Notes under the pieces: model-generated
What the model was told of the DNA's origin: nothing
The model's input: only the letters and a program-made list of their open reading frames with translations
Database searches by the model: none
Translations under genes and position numbers: made by a program
In this document: positions 1 through 4,135 of the stretch, in pieces
Layout of the letters: each line of letters opens with the position of its first letter
Numbering within the stretch: the first letter of the stretch is position 1
Origin: Gemmatimonadota bacterium
GTDB taxonomy: Bacteria; Gemmatimonadota; Gemmatimonadetes; Longimicrobiales; Gaopeijiaceae
Direction: 5' to 3'
DNA: 5,378 nt
NCBI GenBank assembly: GCA_003695865.1
Contig: RFGQ01000004.1
Location: forward strand, 1-5,378

Positions 1-1
1 G

Positions 2-481
2 CTCATGGGGTCTCAGTCGGACTGGAGCACCATGAGCCGCGCCTCGGAGACCCTCGATCAGCTCGGCGTGCCCCACGAAGTGCGCGTCATCTCGGCCCAC
101 CGCGCGCCCGAGCTGTGTGCCGAATACGCCTCGACCGCCGAAGAACGCGGCCTCGAGGTGATCATCTGCGGAGCGGGCGGCGCGGCGCACCTCGCGGGGG
201 TGGTGGCGTCGAAGACGGTGCTCCCCGTGCTGGGCGTGCCCATCCAGGCGTGGTCGCTCGATGGCCTCGACTCGCTGCTGTCGACCGTCCAGATGCCCGG
301 CGGCATCCCCGTGGGCACACTCGCCATCGGCAAGGCCGGCGCGACCAACGCGGCCATCCTGGCCACGCAGATCGTCGCCGCGCGCTACCCCGAGTACCGC
401 GAGGCCGTGCGGGAATACCGTCGCCAGCGGACCGAGGCGGTGCTGGCCGTGGGCGACCCGCGGGATCACGCCTCGGACTGA
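2..481 (+). CDS. purE: PurE, N5-carboxyaminoimidazole ribonucleotide mutase (5' end outside window)
   Basis: Class I PurE moves the carboxyl group of N5-CAIR to carbon 4 to give CAIR in de novo purine synthesis; it is a cytosolic enzyme, octameric in known members. The sequence shows the family's landmarks: the phosphate-binding GSQSDWSTM near the start, ISAHRAPE with the catalytic histidine, the GAGGAAHLAGVVA loop, LGVPIQ, and QMPGGIPVGTLAIGKAGATNAA. The reading frame is open to the window edge, and the ATG at 5 is very probably the internal Met of the usual 'IMGSxSDW' strand, so about 8-10 residues are missing on the left. The 3' end is complete (TGA 479-481). purK, a common downstream partner, is absent; instead a convergent hydrolase stub follows. 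From position 295 onward the sequence is repeated at 2166-2352. The family call is secure. Confidence 0.96.
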   Translation, partial: LMGSQSDWSTMSRASETLDQLGVPHEVRVISAHRAPELCAEYASTAEERGLEVIICGAGGAAHLAGVVASKTVLPVLGVPIQAWSLDGLDSLLSTVQMPGGIPVGTLAIGKAGATNAAILATQIVAARYPEYREAVREYRRQRTEAVLAVGDPRDHASD

Positions 482-485
482 GGCG

Positions 486-526
486 GGCCGGCCCGGACCG
501 CGGCGTGGGTGCCGCGGGTGCCGGCC
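486..526. terminator. Hairpin between convergent purE and hydrolase ends (copy A)
   Basis: A long GC-rich dyad starts five bases after the purE stop. The outer arms are GGCCGGC (486-492) and GCCGGCC (520-526). The inner arms are CCGCGGC (498-504) and GCCGCGG (511-517), around the loop GTGGGT. There is no T tract on either side, so it is not a textbook intrinsic terminator. Its place between two convergent 3' ends suggests bidirectional termination or 3'-end protection. Confidence 0.55.
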
Positions 527-542
527 TACCGCTGCCCGCGCC

Positions 543-692
543 TCAGCGCCAGGGCCAGGCCTCCACGCGCGCGCCGCGCGCCTCGAGGATCAGCTCCAGC
601 ATGCGCTGCCACGACTCCCACGAGGTCGTGCGCCGGTAGGCCGACTGGGTCTTGTGTGCGACGACCAGGTCGACGGCGGGCAGCACGGTGAT
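543..692 (-). pseudogene. Serine hydrolase 3' stub (last 49 codons plus stop)
   Basis: Read leftward, this frame ends in ...EAWPWR-stop and matches the C-terminus of the complete hydrolase at 2398-3579 in 45 of 49 residues. The four replacements are Q for K, A for I, R for E and E for D, three of them in the last nine residues. Similarity stops at 694, where the propeller gene sequence begins in another frame. There is no start codon, SxxK motif or signal peptide, so this is a remnant of the hydrolase gene's end and not a gene. It marks where a second hydrolase copy was cut off. Confidence 0.88.
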
Positions 693-693
693 C

Positions 694-1965
694 CTAGCTC
701 CGGCACCGCGACACGTCGGGTGCCGGTATGGTCACCACCGACGCCACGCCATCGCTTCGCCGAAGAAAACCGTACAGGCGCCCAGCCCGCACGTCCTTGA
801 GCTCGAAGAGAGCCGACAACTTCAAACTCCCGAACAGTGTCAGCCGTCCTTCCGGTGACACCCGCAGTACATCCCACTCGTAGTGCTCGGGTCGTAGCTC
901 CGGGTCCACTGCTTCGAACCAGGGGTCCCAGCGCGAGGCTTTAGTGCGCACTCGGACGAACAGACAGTCGCCCGCACCGAAGACTTCTGCCAGGGCGGAC
1001 CGGCGTTCCGGGATATCCTGGTTGGCCAACCGCAACCGTGTCAGACGGACATCGGTGTCGGAAAGGCCCGATTGCGCGGGCACACGCCGCTCCCGCTCCT
1101 CCCTGGACACCTCCGGTGCGACCCAGCCGTTGCGACAGCGGGCTTGTTGTCGTGACCAGTCGCGCCCGAGAGAGACACGGAAACAATACTCCAGTCCGTC
1201 CCCAGCGATGAGGACACCGTGCGCGGCTGCGGTTAGGAGCGGTCTCGGCTCGTACTGAGATACGGGAAGGACGAGAGGACCCACAACTTTCGAGCGCTCC
1301 GCCCGGAGTTCGCTGACGGTCCCGAACGACTGGCCCGTTTGAAGGCTGTACGCTGCATAGCGGACCAACCGATGCCGCACCCCGTCGGCCGGACGGGCGC
1401 CCACGGCCCACGGTACCACAACGGTGTCGCCGAACACGAGCAGTTCACCGAGTTCCCCCGACCCGAACCCCGGGGGCGGTGTCAATTCGACCGAGCGGAC
1501 GAAGGCTCCGCTCGAATCGAACATCAGCAAACGCCGCTGGTCCGGCGCCCACACAAGCGGTAGGGAATCCCCTGCGAAGCCGATGGCCGTGGGCCTGTTG
1601 AATTCTCCGGGTCCCCTCCCTCGCCGTCCGAGGCGCCGGGCGACCCCGGTGCGCTCGTTCAGAAGGTAGACGCTTCGACGCCCGGCCACGAGTATGCTTC
1701 CGTTGCCGCCCAGTTCGAGCAGCACTGTATCGATCAGGTCGCTCGCGTCCCAGAGCTGACGAAAGCCCGAGTCTATTGTGGACTGTTGGATCGACTGCGT
1801 TTCGGCGATCGACCCGTCCGACAGTTGAGCAACAACCGGCCACGGCCATACGAGCGCCGCTACGAATACGCCCGAGACACGGACTGCTACGGCGAATGCG
1901 GCGAAGGCCGAAGGTTGCTGAGCTACTCGGAGCCCCCCTACGCAGCGCCGAAAGTGAAGAGCCAT
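694..1965 (-). CDS. Secreted 6-bladed beta-propeller protein
   Basis: I infer an exported NHL-like 6-bladed beta-propeller of unknown ligand. With the start at ATG 1965 the product has 423 residues. It has a basic N-terminus, a hydrophobic run at about 19-40, and a plausible signal peptidase site after WPWPVVA (residues 41-46 plus A), followed by QLSDGS. The hallmark RLGRRGRGPGEF lies at about 111-122. Blade-like strand repeats follow: 'DQRRLLMFDSSGAFVRS' (142-158), 'AGDCLFVRVR' (331-340) and 'WDVLRVSPEGRLTLFG' (364-379). Cys261 and Cys277 could pair. The frame continues upstream to a GTG at 2046, but that adds 27 residues before the basic region and lacks a ribosome-binding site; ATG 1965 has only a weak one. 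The gene has lower GC (about 62-65%) than its neighbours and lies alone between two repeat copies, so it looks acquired. Its stop codon straddles the repeat boundary. Fold confidence is good; function is unknown. Confidence 0.8.
   Translation of the reverse strand: MALHFRRCVGGLRVAQQPSAFAAFAVAVRVSGVFVAALVWPWPVVAQLSDGSIAETQSIQQSTIDSGFRQLWDASDLIDTVLLELGGNGSILVAGRRSVYLLNERTGVARRLGRRGRGPGEFNRPTAIGFAGDSLPLVWAPDQRRLLMFDSSGAFVRSVELTPPPGFGSGELGELLVFGDTVVVPWAVGARPADGVRHRLVRYAAYSLQTGQSFGTVSELRAERSKVVGPLVLPVSQYEPRPLLTAAAHGVLIAGDGLEYCFRVSLGRDWSRQQARCRNGWVAPEVSREERERRVPAQSGLSDTDVRLTRLRLANQDIPERRSALAEVFGAGDCLFVRVRTKASRWDPWFEAVDPELRPEHYEWDVLRVSPEGRLTLFGSLKLSALFELKDVRAGRLYGFLRRSDGVASVVTIPAPDVSRCRS
700..726 (-). 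terminator. Hairpin over the last codons of the propeller gene
   Basis: CCGGCACC (700-707) and GGTGCCGG (719-726) form a perfect 8-bp stem, extended by CGA/TCG around the loop CACG, with one bulged G at 708. It ends three bases before the propeller stop codon and six bases from the end of repeat copy A. It could be the gene's own terminator, though no T tract follows, or a secondary structure linked to the rearrangement breakpoint. Confidence 0.4.
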
Positions 1966-2091
1966 CAAACTGGCCCATCCTGGCAATCTCCGCCCACACA
2001 ATAGTAAGGTCGGAAGCACCACTCGGTGTGAGCGAGATGACACCACGGCGGGAACTCAGCGGGAGGAAGCAATCTTAGCAGGACACAGGAT

Positions 2092-2120
2092 ACATTAGAT
2101 GCGGAAGAGAGTCCTGTCAA
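2092..2120 (-). promoter_or_regulatory. Sigma70-like promoter for the propeller gene
   Basis: On the minus strand a perfect TTGACA (-35; plus-strand 2115-2120) is followed after 17 bases by TAATGT (-10; 2092-2097). An alternative -10, TCTAAT, overlaps it with a 15-base spacer. The region 2041-2160 is about 54% GC by hand count, the most AT-rich part of the window. Transcription would start near 2085 and leave a leader of about 120 bases before ATG 1965. The promoter lies inside the inserted segment, so the cargo gene would carry its own promoter. Confidence 0.5.
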
Positions 2121-2155
2121 AAACAATGATGTGGAGTCGGGTGCTGGGTGTATGT

Positions 2156-2171
2156 CCGGGTGAGCGCCCGG
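2156..2171. other. Short dyad at the right insertion junction
   Basis: CCGGG (2156-2160) and CCCGG (2167-2171) flank TGAGCG and span the exact base where repeat copy B begins (2166). A five-bp GC dyad can occur by chance in such DNA. It is listed because the left junction also has a hairpin close by. Confidence 0.25.
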
Positions 2172-2352
2172 CGGCATCCCCGTGGGCACGCTCGCCATCG
2201 GCAAGGCCGGCGCGACCAACGCCGCCATTCTGGCCACACAGATCGTGGCGGCGCGCTACCCGGAATATCGGGAAGCCGTGCGCGAGTACCGCCGCCAGCG
2301 GACCGAGGCGGTGCTGGCCGTGGGCGATCCGCGGGATCACGCCTCGGACTGA
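2166..2352 (+). pseudogene. purE: purE 3' stub (last 61 codons)
   Basis: The frame from PGGIPVGTLAIGKAG to GDPRDHASD-stop is identical in protein sequence to the last 61 residues of the purE gene at the left edge, yet differs from it by 15 bases, all at third codon positions. An in-frame TGA at 2161-2163 stands two codons before the homologous part and there is no start codon, so it cannot be made as a PurE protein. It lacks the phosphate-binding SDW motif, the catalytic SAHR and the GAGGAAH loop. It is a non-functional remnant whose pattern of change shows it was recently part of a working gene. Confidence 0.9.
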
Positions 2353-2364
2353 GGCGGGCCGGCC

Positions 2365-2393
2365 GCGGCCGCGGGGGTTCGCCCGGTGGCCGC
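2365..2393. terminator. Hairpin between purE stub and hydrolase end (copy B)
   Basis: GCGGCC (2365-2370) pairs with GGCCGC (2388-2393), with inner arms CGGG (2372-2375) and CCCG (2382-2385) around GGTTCG. It occupies the same place as the hairpin of copy A but has a different primary sequence, which suggests that the structure, and not the sequence, has been kept. No T tract is present. Confidence 0.5.
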
Positions 2394-2397
2394 TACG

Positions 2398-3579
2398 TCA
2401 CCGCCACGGCCAGGCGTCGACCTCGATGCCCCGTGCCTCGAGGATCAGCTCCAGCATGCGCTGCCACGACTCCCACGAGGTCGTGCGCCGGTAGGCCGAC
2501 TTGGTCTTGTGGGCGACGACCAGGTCGACGGCGGGCAACACGGTGATCCACTGTCCCCAGGCGCCCCGCGCCGTGTAGGCGCCCTCGAAGGGCCCGGTGG
2601 CCCGCGGCCCGTCCCACACCCACCACATGTAGCCGTAGCCGAAATACCCGTCACGGCGCCGGGGCGGGTTCATCTCTTCGAGCGGCGTGACCACGCTGTG
2701 GAGGCGGCGGGCCCACTCGGGTGAGATGATCTGCGTGTCGCCCCAGCGTCCGTCGTAGAGCATGAGCAGCCCGATGCGCGCCATGTCGCGCGTCGACAGC
2801 CACATGTGGTAGGCCGGGTTGCGCGAGCGGGTGAGGTCGCCGCTCTTGCGCTGGGCGCTCCGGTCCCAGTCTTCGAACTGCAACGGCAGGGCGAGGCGGG
2901 CCTCCAGCTCGTCGTAGATGTTGCGGCCGGTGAGCTGCTCGAACACCGCGCCGGCCGCGTTGAAGTCCCAGTTGTTGTAGAGCATGTACGTGCCCGGTTC
3001 CTGCGAACCCCGGGGCGGCGCGTCGGCCAGGTTGTCGCCGCCGTTCGAAGCCGGGTGGTACACGCCGGAGCGGGCCGTGATGAGATGGTGGACCGTCGCG
3101 CGCCGCTCGATCGGAAGCAGGCCGCCCACGTCGTCCATGCCGAGGTCCGCGAGCGTGGCGTCGAGGTCGATCGTGCCGTTCTCGACCCACGGGCCGTAGA
3201 GGATCGCGAGGATGCTCTTGCGCACTGAGGCCACGTAGGAGAGTTCCTCGATGTCGCCGAACGTGAAGACCACGCGGCCCCGATCGACCACCACCAGCCC
3301 CGTCGTGTTCGCGCTGTCGCGCACGAAGTCCGAGAGCACCCGCAGCGTCGCGGGGTCCCAGCCGTAGGCGGAGAGCGCGTCGGGGTCGCGGACGTAGGTC
3401 CAGTGCTCTCCGGGAACGACGGGCGGCGAGTGGGGCGAGAGCCGGGCTGAGCTGGCCTGGGCGGCGCCGGCGCGGGGTCCGCTGGCGGCTGCGGCCAGTA
3501 CGAAGAGCCCGAAGATCGCGAGCCGGCGGACGCCGGCCGCCGGGCCGCCGCAGGGACGGAAAAGGGCGAAGGGGGTCAC
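2398..3579 (-). CDS. Secreted serine hydrolase, class C beta-lactamase/PBP-like fold
   Basis: A member of the broad beta-lactamase-related family (Pfam Beta-lactamase type), acting outside the cytoplasm; the substrate cannot be read from sequence. With GTG 3579 as start the product has 393 residues. The signal peptide is VRRLAIFGLFVLAAAASG with likely cleavage after AGAA (37-40). The catalytic SxxK motif is S118-V-R-K121 in SYVASVRKSILAIL. The second motif is Y201-N-N in LYNNWDFNAAG, as in esterase and 6-aminohexanoate-dimer-hydrolase-like members. The third region is ARGAWGQW (338-344) followed by VVAHKT (354-359). RSGVYHP and STRDMARIGLLML are further family landmarks. The frame extends to an ATG at 3693, but GTG 3579 has a GGAG eight bases upstream and puts the signal peptide near the N-terminus. 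The last 49 codons also exist as a stub at 543-692. It converges on the purE stub and diverges from padR. Family sure, substrate unknown. Confidence 0.9.
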   Translation of the reverse strand: MTPFALFRPCGGPAAGVRRLAIFGLFVLAAAASGPRAGAAQASSARLSPHSPPVVPGEHWTYVRDPDALSAYGWDPATLRVLSDFVRDSANTTGLVVVDRGRVVFTFGDIEELSYVASVRKSILAILYGPWVENGTIDLDATLADLGMDDVGGLLPIERRATVHHLITARSGVYHPASNGGDNLADAPPRGSQEPGTYMLYNNWDFNAAGAVFEQLTGRNIYDELEARLALPLQFEDWDRSAQRKSGDLTRSRNPAYHMWLSTRDMARIGLLMLYDGRWGDTQIISPEWARRLHSVVTPLEEMNPPRRRDGYFGYGYMWWVWDGPRATGPFEGAYTARGAWGQWITVLPAVDLVVAHKTKSAYRRTTSWESWQRMLELILEARGIEVDAWPWR

Positions 3580-3778
3580 GGTCGGTGCTCCGGCGTCGGC
3601 GGTGTGCGGACGGCGCCGGGCGGCCCCCTCCGCGCACTGCGGGTCGTGCGAGCGGGCTCCACGGGGCGGCCCGCCGTCCGGCCAACCGACCACGCGGACC
3701 GCGCTCCGTCAATCCCCGTGAAACCGATCGAGCCGCCGCACCGTATGGCCTCCCGATATGTCTTAACTCATCGTACAA
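3580..3778. promoter_or_regulatory. Divergent regulatory region between hydrolase and padR
   Basis: These 199 bases separate two divergent genes. On the minus strand TTGACG (plus 3707-3712) is a possible -35 for the hydrolase, but the hexamer 17 bases further on (TCGGTT) is a poor -10. On the plus strand 3756-3779 is locally AT-rich. It holds a loose dyad, ATGT (3758-3761) and ACAA (3775-3778), next to the padR start; PadR proteins commonly bind dyads of the ATGT/ACAT type near their own promoter, so autoregulation here is an inference. No open reading frame with coding character is seen. Confidence 0.35.
3588..3591 (-). promoter_or_regulatory. Ribosome-binding site deciding the hydrolase start
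   Basis: Read leftward, GGAG stands eight bases before GTG 3579. It supports this start over the upstream ATG at 3693, which would add a 38-residue Arg/Pro/Gly-rich leader ahead of the signal peptide. Confidence 0.5.
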
Positions 3779-4135
3779 ATGGGGGAGGCCGTGGGACGTC
3801 ACAAGAGCCTCGGCGAGCTCGAGCACCTGCTGCTGCTGGCCGTGATGCGACTGGGCGAAGAGGCCTACGGCGTGACGCTGCGCCGTGAGATCGAGGCGCG
3901 CACGGGGCGTCCGGTGTCGCTCGGATCGATCTACCCCACGCTCGACCGGCTCGAGGCGATCGGCTACGTGAGCTCGCGCATGAGCGACCCGACCGGGGAG
4001 CGTGGAGGCCGTCGCCGTCGCACGTACCGGCTCGAGCCCGCCGGTGAAGCGGCGGTGCGCCGTGCCCGCGACATGCTGGAGGCGATGTGGGAGGGCTTCG
4101 AGCCCGAGCGCGCGGGGGAGGAGGGGGCGTCGTGA
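3779..4135 (+). CDS. PadR family transcriptional regulator
   Basis: A small winged-helix DNA-binding protein of 118 residues, the usual size for the short PadR subfamily. The domain covers about residues 10-100: LGELEHLLLLAVMRLGEEAYGV (first helices), then GRPVSLGSIYPTLDRLEAIGYV (turn and recognition helix), then a basic wing GGRRRRTYRLEPAGEAAVR and a C-terminal dimer helix RARDMLEAMW. An in-frame TAA at 3764-3766 leaves only ATG 3779 or GTG 3791 as starts. ATG 3779 lacks a clear ribosome-binding site, and the purine tract at 3781-3788 is too close to GTG 3791. Its stop overlaps the permease start (GTGA, 4132-4135), so the two are co-translated. PadR proteins of this kind usually repress their own operon; the ligand is unknown. 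Confidence 0.93.
   Translation: MGEAVGRHKSLGELEHLLLLAVMRLGEEAYGVTLRREIEARTGRPVSLGSIYPTLDRLEAIGYVSSRMSDPTGERGGRRRRTYRLEPAGEAAVRRARDMLEAMWEGFEPERAGEEGAS
4117..4127 (+). promoter_or_regulatory. Strong ribosome-binding site for the permease inside padR
   Basis: GGAGGAGGGGG in the last codons of padR stands 4-10 bases before GTG 4132. It fixes the coupled start of the permease gene and argues that its cytoplasmic prefix is really translated. Confidence 0.65.

Larger units (their letters stand above)
295..694. repeat. Direct repeat copy A (purE 3' end / spacer / hydrolase 3' end)
   Basis: Left copy of a diverged direct repeat, paired with 2166-2549. It contains the last 61 codons of purE, a 61-bp spacer and the last 49 codons of the leftward serine hydrolase. 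By hand alignment, the purE parts differ at 15 of 187 positions and the hydrolase parts at 15 of 152. The spacers (61 versus 45 bp) share only their first dozen or so bases. Homology begins just after the A and T of the Met codon at 293-295 and stops sharply after the shared GTGATCC (688-694). In this copy purE is whole and the hydrolase is a stub. Confidence 0.93.
2166..2549. repeat. Direct repeat copy B (purE 3' end / spacer / hydrolase 3' end)
   Basis: Right copy of the repeat paired with 295-694. It begins at GCCCGGCGGCATCCCC in the purE part and ends with GTGATCC (2543-2549). After that the hydrolase gene continues here, whereas copy A switches to the propeller gene. In this copy the hydrolase is whole and purE is a stub. 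The spacer is 45 bp instead of 61, and its hairpin differs in sequence from that of copy A. Confidence 0.93.

Noticed and set aside
715..2147. Near-identical 12-mers GTCGGGTGCCGG (715-726) and GTCGGGTGCTGG (2136-2147) near the two ends of the insert
   Set aside because: One mismatch in 12 GC-rich bases within 1.5 kb is weak and likely chance; they are not placed at equal distances from the junctions.
695..2165. Insert as a transposon or integrase-type island
   Set aside because: No transposase or recombinase gene, no terminal inverted repeats and no short target-site duplication. The flanking repeats are long, diverged and made of host gene ends.
2099..2546. Two open frames (2099-2494 and 2148-2546) across the purE stub and spacer
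   Set aside because: Neither is the purE frame; both are Arg/Pro/Gly-rich translations of GC-rich DNA running over the stub, the terminator and the antisense of the hydrolase end.
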